Assembly (NCBI GenBank): GCA_037783545.1
Contig: JBBELK010000372.1
Location: 310,001 to 374,000, forward strand
From: Henricia sp. BOLD:AAB3569
Taxonomy: Eukaryota; Echinodermata; Asteroidea; Spinulosida; Echinasteridae
Length of the DNA: 64,000 bases
Reading direction: 5' to 3'
Position numbers and translations under genes: made by a program. Of the stretch, positions 33,555 to 44,824 are shown piece after piece. The notes beneath the pieces were generated by a model that was given only the letters and a program-made list of their open reading frames with translations, was not told the origin of the DNA and did no database searches. Numbering within the stretch: position 1 is the stretch's first letter; every line of letters begins with the position of its first letter.

Positions 33555-33833
33555 TCATTTCGTATGATATTTTTCAAAACAAGGAACTGTGCACATTGGT
33601 TTATTACATTCTTTACAGATCATCCGGGTCTGTTTTCGCCCGTTTAATGTGCGGTTGCTACAAACAATGCAGTCGCGTTTCTTTCCATTGCGGTTTTTGC
33701 CAGGATAGTGTTGTTGTCTTGCCAAATCAATAGGAATGTGGTATCTCGGCCGACTTGTTGCATTAGTACGTTCCCAACCTAACAGCAAGCCTTGTACAAT
33801 ACCTACACGAAAATCTAGGTTACTGACATGTCT
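33555..33833 (-). pseudogene. piggyBac C-terminal zinc-binding domain, out of frame
   Basis: Just past the transposase stop (33820-33822) another frame continues with LDFRVGIVQGLLLGWERT, the usual piggyBac segment before the tail, and then a Cys-rich domain: CIVC, MICKEC, MCTVPC and a final EKYH, i.e. C-x2-C ... C-x2-C-x4-C-x3-C-x4-H. It ends at a stop at 33555-33557. The shift between frames is one base forward (an insertion of one or loss of two bases near 33825-33840). The Cys-rich domain binds the transposon ends in studied piggyBac enzymes, so the frameshift probably disables this copy unless it is a sequencing error. Confidence 0.8.
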
Positions 33834-35154
33834 GTTGCCGGCCCTCTATGCCGTTAAAAATTACTCGGCTATTGACGATACAAATATCGAGCATACGGAA
33901 AAAAATTCGTTTCCACCATTTTAAACTCCTGTGCGTATGATTGTAGTACTGAAAACATTGATCTGCAACATCAGTACCTCCCATATTCAAATTATACAGG
34001 TCAACACAATTTGGCTTCAGAACGTCACGAAATCCACTTGTGCTCTTCTTGCAACGAATTTGCTTTTTTGACACATCAGAGTTCCCGATATTTGTTAAAA
34101 GTGTTACCGATTTTTTGTCTTGCCAAACGATACACAACTGCCCACCTTTTACCAAAAAAAGGGGGACATCTTCTCTCTTCATTTTGTGTTTTTTGGGGTT
34201 GGCAACATGGGGAATCCCCTGGGTCATGTACCGAACAGTACCACAACACCCGAATCCTAGTTCAGACAGTTCAGCTACAAGAGCTGGGCTATTGAAGTAA
34301 TTGTCACAATATAGTATATGACCCTTATTCTCAAGTCCCTGGACCAGATCAATGACTAATTTTGCGGGCTTGGTCAGTATTTTTGGATGCGGGCAGTCTG
34401 AACTTATGTGTGCAACATAAACAGTTTGGGTGTTCTCACTTCCCGTGTATAGTTTCCAATTACATGTGTACCCTGTTTTTGATTCATTCAGGGAGAAGGC
34501 TTTCATACCCCGTTTGATTGGTTTTTTCGGCATGTACTGAACAAAACTTAATCGTCCCTTGAATTTTAACATGCTCTCGTCTGGAGACAAATTCTGCGCA
34601 GGGTTATACAGGTTTAGAAACTTCGGGACGAGTACTTCTATCAAGGGTCGAACTTTGGAAAGTTTATCACGTTTAGCCGAGGCTGTCTGAGCAATTTGGT
34701 TATTGGATATGTGAAAGAATCTCAGAATTGAAAGGAACCGATTGCGTGACATGATCGACGGATAGAATGGCAAGCTAAACAGTTCAGATGTCGACCAGTA
34801 CATTCTATATTGAGATGATTTGTTCATGCCCATAGCAACGATAAGTGCCACAAATGCCATCATTTCTGGAATATTGGTCGGGTGCCAGGAAACTTGTTTA
34901 TCAGGGTTAGAGTCTATTGTTTGTTGCGCATAGCGATTCGTCTCGTTCACCAGCATCTGCCACACAAGGTCACAGAAATACAGCTTGAAGATCTCCACTG
35001 CTGAGAGCGTAGCAAAGTCGCCGGTCGGGCCAGGATTCCCCGTGAAGGGCACAGTCGGACACTGGAAATGGTCTCGTTGCTCCCAACCGGATCGGAAATC
35101 TACCTTCGCAGCCGTCTTGCTCGATTTTGGCAGGTGGTCAGGTTGGTCGGTAAG
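33820..35154 (-). CDS. piggyBac (PGBD4-like) transposase, exon 2: catalytic core
   Basis: It begins after acceptor TTTTTGTTGCAG, phase 0 (LTDQPDHL...), and encodes 444 residues to TAA. The DDD catalytic residues are recognisable in LSPDESMLKFKGR, ILYCDNYFNSP and NMGGTDVADQ, about residues 231, 323 and 434 of the spliced protein, with the typical KWWKRIFFRMLDICIVNSRVIF after the last. The enzyme cuts at TTAA and moves the element by excision without footprint. The N-terminal acidic segment is in the exon at 35434. The frame ends early (see 33555), so the protein would lack its Cys-rich tail. Confidence 0.92.
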   Translation of the reverse strand, partial: LTDQPDHLPKSSKTAAKVDFRSGWEQRDHFQCPTVPFTGNPGPTGDFATLSAVEIFKLYFCDLVWQMLVNETNRYAQQTIDSNPDKQVSWHPTNIPEMMAFVALIVAMGMNKSSQYRMYWSTSELFSLPFYPSIMSRNRFLSILRFFHISNNQIAQTASAKRDKLSKVRPLIEVLVPKFLNLYNPAQNLSPDESMLKFKGRLSFVQYMPKKPIKRGMKAFSLNESKTGYTCNWKLYTGSENTQTVYVAHISSDCPHPKILTKPAKLVIDLVQGLENKGHILYCDNYFNSPALVAELSELGFGCCGTVRYMTQGIPHVANPKKHKMKREDVPLFLVKGGQLCIVWQDKKSVTLLTNIGNSDVSKKQIRCKKSTSGFRDVLKPNCVDLYNLNMGGTDVADQCFQYYNHTHRSLKWWKRIFFRMLDICIVNSRVIFNGIEGRQQTCQ

Positions 35155-35433
35155 CTGCAACAAAAACAAACTATAACATTAGAGTATAATCTTTGTAGTT
35201 GCAAACAAGGAAACAAGAGCCATTTGAGCGGTTTTTTTACTACATGTATGATGTACATTTCTCAATTTCAGCATTTGTAACCCCATAGACCTATATAGGC
35301 CGACGTTAGGGGTGGGCCTACAAAAATACTGGGCCTGGTGAATTACATGGGATAGCAATTAGCCTAATTGATTCATTAACATAACACCGATCATGCTGAT
35401 GATAATGTTCACCAAAGAATTAGTAATTATTAC

Positions 35434-35550
35434 CTCATGGTATTCTGGATCGTCGTCAGAAGAATCATCTTGAATGGAACTTTCCTCCGATTCTGAGCCA
35501 CTGTCTGCCAAAATTTCGGCCAACATGCCATCGACGTCTGTTGCCATCAT
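35434..35550 (-). CDS. piggyBac transposase, exon 1: acidic N-terminus
   Basis: ATG at 35548-35550 (a second ATG follows directly) opens 39 codons rich in Asp, Glu and Ser (GSESEESSIQDDSSDDDPEY), ending HE at donor GAG|GTAATAATT. An Asp/Glu/Ser-rich start is usual in PGBD4-like transposases. The next exon starts at 35154 in the same phase, giving a 279 bp intron. No ATG precedes the first recognisable residues in exon 2, which supports the splice. Confidence 0.78.
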
Positions 35551-35870
35551 AGTTTCAGGATGCAAATGGCGTCTGTACTGTGCGTCCTCCCCTTTTATGT
35601 ATTCACGGCAAACCCACCCTATTGTTGTCCCTTTTTAGTTTTGTGAATTTATATAGGGCGGGCGCGCGTGTAAAACTTGAACCGTCTTCATTCATGCCAA
35701 TAGAGGGCGCCAAACAAAAAAACTCTGAAAGCATTTGCATTTGCAGGTGGTGACAAAAGTCGCCTTGGGTCTCAACTGAAAGACAATCTCGGGCACCATT
35801 TGGTGCCTTTGGGATTAAAGCGAAAAAAACAAAGGGCTCCTTTTGGCGCCTCCGGGAATGAAAGGGTTAA

Positions 35871-36391
35871 AGGCAGTATACATGATTGGTATCTCGAAAA
35901 TCAGAAATGTTCACAGATTTACGCCCAACTTACACAATATAAACATTATGACCGTAGACAACTTCCCCTGAAATGGTTTTGTCTGAAGTGCTATAGTATT
36001 TGAGAAATGAGTAAAACAATTACATGTAGTTTTCGTCTCATAAGACGAAAATTCAATTCGCCCCAAAACCATTTCGCCCAAGTGCCATTTCACCCCCAAA
36101 CCACTTCGCCCGAGTGCCATTTCGCCCCAAATCACTTCGTCCAAACACTACATCGCCCAAATGCCACTTCGCCTCAAAACCACCTCGTGCACAGGCCGTG
36201 GTTCAGGGCGAAATGGTTCAGGGCGAAGTGGTTTTGGGGCGAAATAATTGCAAACTTTTTTGAATGTTTTCTCAGAAGTTAGACGAAGTACGGAGCTGGT
36301 TTTTGCTCAGGTTGGTTTTAATCATGCATATCTTCTATCACACAGCGGGATAAAACTATTTGTAACAGTTTACCAATCATGTATACTATCT
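35871..36391. repeat. CTTCGCCC MITE copy B, TTAA-flanked
   Basis: The ends AGGCAGTATACATGATTGG and the inverted CCAATCATGTATACTATCT are bounded by TTAA at 35867-35870 and 36392-36395. The core 36055-36245 iterates CCACTTCGCCC(C)AAA and turns around at CGTGCACAGGCCGTGG to GGGCGAAGTGGTTTTGGGG. It is about 521 bp and lacks the nested insert of copy A, so it approximates the empty site. Confidence 0.88.
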
Positions 36392-36474
36392 TTAAACCGT
36401 TCAACAATGGAAGCACAATATGAACAACCATGCATGCGCTCAAGGAAAAAACTGCCCCACGAAATAGCGGCTTG

Positions 36475-36951
36475 TCTAAAGCGGGCCTCCCACTGTGCGA
36501 TTTTGGCTACGAAATAGGTACGATTAGCTACGATTTGGTTACGATTGTGTATAGAGTATACACAATCGTAACCAAATCGTAGCTATACACAATCGTAACC
36601 AAATCGTAGCTAATCGTACCGAATCGTGGGGAATTCGTGACAAAAATCGCACAGTGGGAGGCCCGCTTAAAGCAGGCCTCCCACTATGCGATTTTTGTTA
36701 CGATTTGGTTACGATTGTGTACAGGGTATACACAATCGTAACCAAATCGTAACTAATCGTACTGAATGTAGCAGCTACAGACCCATTACACGTGTAAAGC
36801 GGGCCTCCCACTGTGCGATTTTGGCCACGAATTTCCTACGATTAGCTACGATTAAGTACGATTGTGTGCAGTGTATACACAATCGTAACCAATTCGTAGC
36901 TAATCGTACCTAATTCGTGGCAAAAATCGCACAGTGGGAGGCCCGCTTTAA
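36475..36951. repeat. Array of three palindromic MITEs of family E
   Basis: Copies at 36475-36666, 36671-36766 (truncated) and 36796-36947 carry arms AAGCGGGCCTCCCACTGTGC and the inverse, around ACGATTGTGTATA/TATACACAATCGT. The first two meet at one TTAA (36667-36670). The core reiterates CGTAACCAAATCGTAGC and GGTACGATTAGCTACG. Confidence 0.85.
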
Positions 36952-37720
36952 GTAAAGGTAAAATGGCCGTTAGTTACATTATTATTTTCTTCAGAAATGC
37001 AATACTTTGACATTTTTAAAATTCACCATCTGCAAATGATCCAATAAGGCTTCGAAAATACTCAGTTGGCTTTTATTGGTTTCGTTTCCATGACGGAAAA
37101 CCCAATTAAGTAAAAACATAATAATAAAATGTGCTTTCTGCGTGTCATTATTACCGTACTTTCCTTTTCTCCTAATACCTATTCAAACACATAACTAATT
37201 ATACCAGCTCAAAATTTTAACCAGGACATGCATGGTTGCACATTTTGTGCTTACATTGTTGACCAATTTAAATGTCAAAAGTTGCCCCACAAGATATCGA
37301 GGTCTGCACAATCCAATTTTTTTATGGATTAAGGAAAAGAGAAAGGAAAACAACTTGAAGTGCAGCACGGATCATTCAAGCGCATTTCACTGATGTTTTC
37401 GACATTGATCGTGGAATTCTGAAATTGTTCACGGGACAAGTCACATCTATTTAATCCATCCCAGCTCATGCCAGTAAGCAAAGCGTAAAATCAACCCGTC
37501 GGTTCCATGCCTCTGCAAAGATTGATTTTCTGTCATTTCGGCACATCAGAAACGGTACAATAAAAGTGGCTTAGCTACTTTAAAGCCTTGAACGCAATAG
37601 ATAGAAATCGGAGTTAACAAAAAGCCGTGATTTAAAATTCAAGTAAAGAGCAAAAACAGCCACGATTTTTTTTGCGAATTGCACGTCTCATATAAGTAGG
37701 CCTATTGAGCTCGTGCCAAT
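36952..37720. other. Spacer without recognised gene
   Basis: No exon or structured repeat was recognised. Confidence 0.35.
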
Positions 37721-37722
37721 GA

Positions 37723-38106
37723 CGTCATTTTGGGAGTCAAATAATGCCGCGTCGTTCTGGAAGCAATGTGCGTGCGCGTTGTGTGTGTCCATAGCGCGCG
37801 TATTAACGCACTGTGCTGAGGCTCCCATTGGTAAATGAAACCGCGTTACGCCCACCAGAGACACACACAACGCGCACGCACATCGCTTTCACAATGAATC
37901 AGCATTATTTGACTCCCAAAATGGCGTATTCGCACGTGTTCGAAAGGGGTCAATACGTGTTTACAATCAGAGCTGCTTTCGAGCGCGGCACCAGGTGCTC
38001 CATGGTGCTCCATGGTGCTCGCCCGAAAGCGTGTGTAAGCATGTGTGTGACGTAACGTTTCCACCACCTGGGAGCACCAGGGACGAGCGCTCGAAAGCAG
38101 CCCTAT
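37723..38106. repeat. Two adjacent foldbacks (GACTCCCAAAATG arms; GCTTTCGAGCGC arms)
   Basis: At 37723-37930, CATTTTGGGAGTCAAATAATG opposes CATTATTTGACTCCCAAAATG, with GTGCGTGCGCGTTGTGTGTG inverted inside. At 37966-38106, CAGAGCTGCTTTCGAGCGC opposes GCGCTCGAAAGCAGCCCT, with the core GGTGCTCCATGGTGCTCC reiterated. Confidence 0.7.
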
Positions 38107-38559
38107 AGTTGAAAGAAAATGGAAACCACGAAAGAGGCAGAGAATTAGCCTTTTGAATAGCGTCTATAGTGTACTGACGTACTTCATTTCATATGCACAC
38201 TTGGTGTCCAGATGACCAGACTAATATTTTGTTGCTATGTGGTGCACGCGGCAGATGTGAAGCACATAATCAATACCGTGTTCACCGTAGAAGAGAATGG
38301 CACAGGGCAACCAGACGGTTCGTTGCTAGGCATTGCCGTGCACCGCGTAGCAACAATGGCACAGTGACTTTCTAATTTTGAAAGTGAAGAATTCGGTGTT
38401 TCGGGCACAGTGCAAAAGTTACTTGTATAAAGCTAATTTCAGTTGGAAAAAAACTGCTTACAAATGTCTGTGTTTTGCGTGTAACAGGCACTAGCTGTAG
38501 GCCTAACCAAATTCAAATGTTACCCGCCTTGCTAAAAACAGGCCCTTAAGCCGCAAGGC
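38107..38559. other. Spacer without recognised gene
   Basis: Nothing beyond short frames without family features. Confidence 0.3.
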
Positions 38560-38785
38560 TATAGGTCGAGTTTTCGCAACCATAAGAAGAAATCTGCGGC
38601 AGATCCACGCTCATTAAAATACAAAAAACTAATTGGAAATTCCTGGCGGTGCCCAGATACTGCCCGGAATGTCCGTGTTCCACCAGGAATTTGCATTGTG
38701 TTTTTGTATTTTAATGAGCGTGGATCTGCATGCCGCAGATTTCTTCTTATGGTCGCGAAAACTCGACCTTGCCTGCGCGACTTTT
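38560..38785. repeat. Foldback family J copy 2
   Basis: GGTCGAGTTTTCGCAACCAT and ATGGTCGCGAAAACTCGACC oppose each other, with AGATCCACGCTCATTAAAAT and ATTTTAATGAGCGTGGATCT inside. It matches 26257-26525. Confidence 0.8.
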
Positions 38786-39540
38786 AAGAAGCCGGGCTGA
38801 AAGCTTGAAGCTACTTGGCGAGAAAGAAAGTTATTTTATAAAACGGATGTCATATTGATTTTAAGTTGCGTTTTTCTTATCTGTTTTGCTGTCTTTATAT
38901 TAGAGAGAAAAATTAAAAACTAGACCGTGTTCGTCAACCGGCAACAGGCCAAAATGAAAAACGGGGCGATGCCGTCATAAAGATATGCATTGACCCGCTA
39001 CGTCATAGCGAGGAGACAGTCACTATTTTACATAGCAAGTTGCATGCTTTCTGCACAGCATAAACCACCAGTCGTCATTTTTCTGTAAAAGTTTTCAACG
39101 TTTTCGGTGTATTTTCTCAGTGGTTAATACACTGAATTCATTTTTGATATAAATAAAATGCCAGCTTCGTGCCTTGTTGGTGCATGGTAACAATTGCAAC
39201 TCTGACAAATCCGCGGTTCCGTGCATGCATACAACGTGTACGTGTTTGCTGCAAGGAGCTAGGTACACGACCACAGTCAGGAAGCAGCTCTGTGTGTCTC
39301 CTCGGTATGACGTGACACACATAGCTCGAGTTAATTGACGTGACCTTTCGTTTTCAGTTTCGCGAAAAGTCTCGGAAAAAGACTGACATTTTCTGACTTT
39401 TCCAGGATGAAATTCTGAATAAAATTTTCTTAGTACATAGAGGACTATATATAAAGAAAGGAATACTGTTGAAAACCATGAAAGTGAAGGGAATTTCAAC
39501 CCAGCGGAGCGGGTCACTTAAAAAAGCCATGCGTTTGAAC
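38786..39540. other. Spacer without recognised gene
   Basis: A 140-codon minus-strand open frame at 39095-39517 has no recognisable domain or supporting splice sites, so I do not call it a gene. Confidence 0.35.
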
Positions 39541-39544
39541 AGTT

Positions 39545-39968
39545 AAATCGTGTCCCCCGAATCAGTCCTATAGAACACAAACTGGTGATTGGAAAGGTTA
39601 TTTGTGCTTTTTAAGCCTCGTCTTCAGATCGAGGCTTGGAACGCATACGTAACTGGCACCTTTCCAATCAGCAGTTTGTATACTATAGAACTGATTCAGG
39701 GGACACGATTGAACCATGGTGTATAATGTACAATGTATACCTTTTAGCTTAGGACCTAGCTAAAGGTCACAATTCACCACTTGCACGGTCGCGTTCAAAA
39801 CGAGGCTTTCCTGGCATACGTCATATGTTACAATGGACAGAAGTCAACGTCACAGCAACCGACATTGTAACGACGCGATGGAGTCATTGTTCATGCAAGC
39901 ATGGCAAGGAAAGCCTCGCCGTTTTGCCAATGTGGCGATTCCGTGCAAGTGGTGATTGAGCCTTTTCC
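39545..39968. repeat. Two consecutive foldbacks (GTGTCCCC and TTCACCACTTGCACGG ends)
   Basis: At 39549-39710, TCGTGTCCCCCGAATCAGT opposes ACTGATTCAGGGGACACGA. At 39770-39955, AATTCACCACTTGCACGG opposes CCGTGCAAGTGGTGATTG, with ACGAGGCTTTCCTGGCAT opposing ATGGCAAGGAAAGCCTCG inside. Both share GAGGCTT(T/G) words in the stem. Confidence 0.65.
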
Positions 39969-40620
39969 ACCGCGCGCACTCGGACTTTTATATTGAACCG
40001 TTCATGCATCGCCTATTTGCCAATATCCACACTAAGACGTTCGGCCTCAATTTAAGGCAAGTCCGGAAATTGCAGGTGCCTTAAGTGCCTTCAGTCGAAA
40101 CCAATGTATCCACTTGTACCAAAAAGACAAAAAAAAATATTTTAAAAGGTCGAAAATAACCTTGAAATAGAAAATTGGCAGTGGGGTCAAAAAGAGTGAT
40201 TCCACGCGCGCATGAACAGGAATACGGTGAAAAAGCGGGACGAGGGCAAATCCGCAGAATGAAATGGTAGCATTCCATTAAAGAGAAATTACATGGTTGG
40301 AAAACTGTTACAATCGGCGTTATCTCCATGTGTGATTGAGGAGTGCATACATTACATTACCTTATGTGGACCGGCGAACAAAGTATGTCCTCACTTGGCA
40401 GGAGACTAGCACATGCACGTCCACAGTCAGGTTGTCCAAGCTTGGAAAAAATAGTATAGGGTCAGGGTGTGGGGTTTAGGTAACAGTTTAGAAGAGAACT
40501 GTTTTGATTTTGGTGGAAAAACAAGTTTATTTTGAAAAGAAGTTACATTTTGGAAGAGTTTTCATAACTATACTTGAGAACAAAGGAATGTCCACAGTTG
40601 GTACGGAATTTAAATCGCGT
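39969..40620. other. Spacer without recognised gene
   Basis: No exon or ordered repeat recognised. Confidence 0.3.
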
Positions 40621-40623
40621 GTA

Positions 40624-40870
40624 TGATCAAACCAACCTGTGTATAAGTCAGCTCAGTACCTCATCTACATTCCGAGAAAACAATGAATAGCCGTGTCCAA
40701 CCTTTCAAGAAATTGTGCGAATCCACCGTCCTATTTAGGCTGGTTCCCTGGCTATAGGCCTACTGCACGGAAAACGGAGCTATAATACCTTGGTAGTCAG
40801 GGGTCTAGTTTCGTTCACATAAGAGGCCCTTGTATAAAAAAATGCGTGTGCACAAGCACTTATATATATA
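40624..40870 (+). repeat. Dispersed repeat family H, inverted copy
   Basis: AACCTGTGTATAAGTCAGCTC, CAAGAAATTGTGCGAATCC, CCTATTTAGGCTGGTTCCCT and GTTCACATAAGAGGCCC match, in reverse, the copies at 24955 and 31200, and directly that at 53815. Confidence 0.6.
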
Positions 40871-41796
40871 AATCCATCTTCAATTGTCGTTTTCTTATTC
40901 AAGATACGTGCATCATCGCGGGCGGAATCAATGCATCGGACAGTTGGAACCAATGACGGTCCAATTTCTTTTAATTTATAAACGAAACAACAGACTTAAT
41001 ATTATCATTGTGCATTGGCTTTGTTTATTCCAACACCCTGATTTAGTTGCACACCATAAATACACTAAACTTTAGTATAGGCTATTAAAGGCATTATTGT
41101 CCGTGTCCAGGGCCCGGTTAAAGGTACAGCATATACACGATTTGCAATGATTAAAAGACCACCAAGTTTTCACTACAAAAACATGTACGAAACGTGGGCT
41201 GCGTTCCAGTTGTTACGCGAACGCTGGAAACGGTCGCCACTGGTTTTAGTGCTTTTGTGCAGGCGTATATAGAGCTTCTGCGCCGCCGGCCATGACAGGG
41301 GCAGGTTTTCTTATGTAAATTATGTAACAATAGGCCTAGAACCACAAAGCACCTACTCGTGCATGACACTGGGAACCAGTAATTGGCGAACGTTTGCAAT
41401 GTTCGAGTATTTGGATCGCAGCCCTGGTTTTGCTCTGCTCATCAGTACGTGCGTCACGGAACCTGACCATATCAATGGCATTTACCGCCTTTAAAAGTAA
41501 TCTTTAATACAAAATGACACCTCCGAGTGTTTTGCCTAAGTCATCAGTGGCGGATTGCATGGCAACGGGTGATCCGCTAAAACAAGTCTATAATTATAAC
41601 CCGCTTGCAATAATATCGTCTTTTAGTAAGACCGGTCTTAAAATTCAAACCTGCGGCGAGCAGGCTATAATGACAGCGATACAGCTTATACAGCTTATAG
41701 TTACATGTATTAATGAAATGAGACAGAGTGTTTGGAATTCACATTCTTTTAGCTTCATTTTAGTTCCTGTTTTAGTTTTTGTGGAATGTATTTTAA

Positions 41797-42401
41797 AGAC
41801 CCAGTGGATCATTTGCAATGACCCCAAAAAGTAATCGACGTGTTTACAGGGGAAAAGTTCTGAAAGTAAAGATTTAATTAATAGCAACTACCCAATGAAA
41901 AGTTTTCGCTAAAAATGATATAATTTTACCAGAAAATAATCCGTAAAGATGAAATTATTTAGATCGTTTGCAAACGATTTACTTATTTTTGGTTCGCATC
42001 TACGCGGTCCAAAATGCATGGGCGCTGTGCACTCCGCGTGCGTGTTCCAACGCGATGCATTTTTATGGAGCGCGCGCAGTATATGATGTGCTCCACAGAC
42101 ACTATGAACATCTAACAATGGAAATTGGGCACACACCATTGTTACTAACAATGGGGTTACAATGAACATGTACATGTTTTTGCTCATAGTGAGAGTGCAT
42201 GACGCACTCGATCAACTGAGAACGAATATTTGAAACACCCCGCCAAGACCAGGAAAACGCATGTGGATTTTCATGGTTTTTTTAAACGTGGTACATTTAA
42301 CAAAGCTGAAATTTCTTCGGATGAGTTTGTTGATGTCTTTCTTTTGATTTATAATGGTTTTTTTCGCAGAATCGCTCAAAAACAGATCATGAAAAGGGCC
42401 T
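41797..42401. repeat. TTAA MITE family D copy 2, with small insertion
   Basis: It is bounded by TTAA at 41793-41796 and 42402-42405. It aligns with 18208-18735 throughout, but has about 85 extra bases around 42105-42190 (ACAATGGAAATTGGGCAC ... CATGTACATGTTTTTGC). Surrounding 40871-41790 has no gene. Confidence 0.82.
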
Positions 42402-42405
42402 TTAA

Positions 42406-43800
42406 GTGTACCTTTTATATTTTAATTACGCACGTAGGCCTATATGTACTTATACATATATTTATGAGTGCTCCCTTCTGGGTCTGCCTTTAGAACAATA
42501 CTTTATATTTTAAATTTATTATTTCTTAATCATTTTAAGACCCCAGGGGCCCGTGGAAGACCACGTTTAGTATGTGAACAGGTTACCCTGGTTAAATATC
42601 AGAAATAAATAAATAACAGAACTTATATGATATCGTCAGTTTCCGTATAAATCCTGTGTAAGCACACGCGCCATCGCATCAAGTGTCTGGTCTAAATTAT
42701 TTGGGGTAATTTGTTTAGAGTAAATTACTGGTGTGTGGTTTGAAATTATGCAAGAAGCCTGCTGCGTCACTTTTCATTAATTAAAGTGTTTGCTTTTTGA
42801 TCGGCTAGTGCAGCCAACCTTCAGTTAGACTATAGTTAAACAATATTGCAATTATGGGTTTAAAGATGTTATGCCGTGGAGAAAGGAATTATTATTATTG
42901 TTGCATGTTTCTATTCTAAAACTGCGCTAAAACTGCAGGGGGTTTTGTACCGATCGGAATAGCTCATTCGAAGGCTATATCTTCCGCAATTTGGCAAAAT
43001 TATCTACTTTTCTTTCAAAGTTTTTACACTGGTCTACAGTTTTTCAGAGGTTGTCTGCTTCAGAGATAAAATGAGCAAATTGTTCATGGGTTTCGATGTT
43101 CTAAAAGAACAGAAAAGTGTATATATGTTGAACGGGCCATCAGGCCAACCCAGCCGGGCATGAAGCCATTGGCCCCGGTGGCCTTGGTTAATGTCAAGGC
43201 GTGTATGTACTGACACAAATGTAGCATTTTGGCATTAAACCAGGGTTAGCGAAATACAAGCCCTAGTCACAGACAATATGCCATTAAAGACGTACATGAC
43301 CACTTTCTGTTTTACAACAAACAGAGATCATGCAGGCACAATACATCACAATATTAATATATTTGCATTTTGAAAACACATTTAAAAAACACATTTTGTT
43401 AAAATTCATCTTGCACATTATCTTTGTTTCTATAATACTTTGCGCGATATGCATTTCGTTCTGAATATATATGTGCATCTATAATGTATTATTTACAGAG
43501 CATTGACTGTGTAAACAAAACAAAAAAATATTTTGCATTTAAGTGTCCGCAAAGTTTTTTTGCAAGCTGAACATAACTTGCATTACAACTGCCTGCAGTT
43601 TTTACAATGTCTGTTCAAAGCGTTCAAGCAAATTCGGACCAAACATCAGGCAAACAATAGATCATTTTTACTGGAAGTCCCCTGTATCAGTTCTATTAAA
43701 TGTATACTGCTGATTGGAAAAGTACCAGACTATGTGTTCTAAGCACTGACCTCTACACAATGGATGGATGTACAACAGCATTGCTATGCGAGAATTGAAG
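42406..43800. other. Spacer without recognised gene
   Basis: No splice-supported exon, RNA gene or structured repeat was found. Confidence 0.35.
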
Positions 43801-43811
43801 CAACACATCGG

Positions 43812-43972
43812 CCATCTTACTCCAGGGAAGTCAATACTTTGCCTAGACTGCTTCCCAGTCCATATACAGCTACATGTACTTGCATACACATGTATACTAT
43901 AGCACACTATGGTACATGTAGTATAACCAGTCTAGGAAAGGCATTGTCTTGTCTGGAGTAAGATGGCGGACA
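43812..43972. repeat. Foldback (CATCTTACTCCAG arms)
   Basis: GGCCATCTTACTCCAGGGAA and TTTGCCTAGACTG are opposed by CCAGTCTAGGAAAGGC and TCTGGAGTAAGATGGCGG. The loop holds CTACATGTACTTGCATACAC. Confidence 0.65.
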
Positions 43973-44019
43973 TGTGCTTCACTCAGGAAGTCGCTTACCA
44001 GTCCATTTTATATAAGCCA

Positions 44020-44340
44020 GTGCTTCTAAGTTTTTTTGCTAAGACGAGCTTGGAATGCATAAATTTATGTTTAGATCTGGGGCTAATTAAGCAGAAAAAG
44101 CTGTTCAGCAGAAAAATTTGCTCAATCCAAAATTTGTTTGCTTTATAAAAGGGGTTAATTTTATGTCAACTTGTGTTTTTAGCAAGAATAGCAGAACACT
44201 AGCAGTCAATTGTAATACACATTACATAATATTTTGACTGTTCACCCGTTTTTATAAAGCAAACAAATTTTGCATTAAGCAATTGTTTTTGCTAAACAGC
44301 TTTACGAAATTGTACATTTTGTTTTTCAAGCTTAATTTAC
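44020..44340. repeat. Foldback with AAATTTGTTTGCTTTATAAA stem
   Basis: CAAAATTTGTTTGCTTTATA (44130) opposes TATAAAGCAAACAAATTTTG (44254), and GCAGAAAAAGCTGTTCAGC opposes TTTTTGCTAAACAGC. No gene from 44340 to 44820. Confidence 0.6.
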
Positions 44341-44824
44341 TTCACAACAAAATCCCATAAGCAGGGGGTTTTGCATTCTAAAATCCATGAAATTTTATAT
44401 CCGTTCATTAATAAATAGCATTATGTAACACAATGTCCATATGACTTACATTTGCTGGGCTTGCAATAATACATTGTGCATTATAGGTTCACAGGACTGG
44501 GTAAAAAATACATATTTAATACATGCGACCATTTCTTTTAAAAACATATTTGCACTTTGAATTATTAGTTCAATAAATACACTAGTGACAAACTTCCTGT
44601 GGATTTTAAGGCCTTCGTCATTACAAGGCATTTGGTAGATTTTTTGAGGCACATTTCAAATTGTGACCAAGATGTTGACCAAGGTGTTGCTTCTGTGCGG
44701 CACCGTCTTTAAACCATGATATACTGGATTGTGCTAACTGAATAGCAGCAATTCGTTTTCAATTTGTCTTCCTTTCTAAACCTAGAATAGACTGACGAAG
44801 TGAATACCGTACGTCATCTTTTGT

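Larger units (their letters stand above)
32980..35866 (-). mobile_element. Full-length piggyBac element with TTAA duplication
   Basis: The left end TTAA|CCCTTTCAATACC (TTAA at 32976-32979) and right end, read inverted, TTAA|CCCTTTCATTCCC (TTAA at 35867-35870) give inverted termini matching at 11 of 13 positions, with the TTAA duplication characteristic of piggyBac. At 2887 bp it encloses the transposase exons on the minus strand. The right end carries short subterminal stems (GGGCACCATTTGGTGCC, GGCTCCTTTTGGCGCC). The right TTAA is at the same time the left boundary of the next MITE. Confidence 0.9.

Noticed and set aside
36475-36951. CRISPR-like array
   Set aside because: The repeats are palindromic MITEs with TTAA boundaries and inverted arms, not constant direct repeats with unique spacers, and the genome is eukaryotic.
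39095-39517. 140-codon minus-strand frame
   Set aside because: It has a hydrophobic start resembling a membrane segment, but no family motif, no splice context and no second exon.
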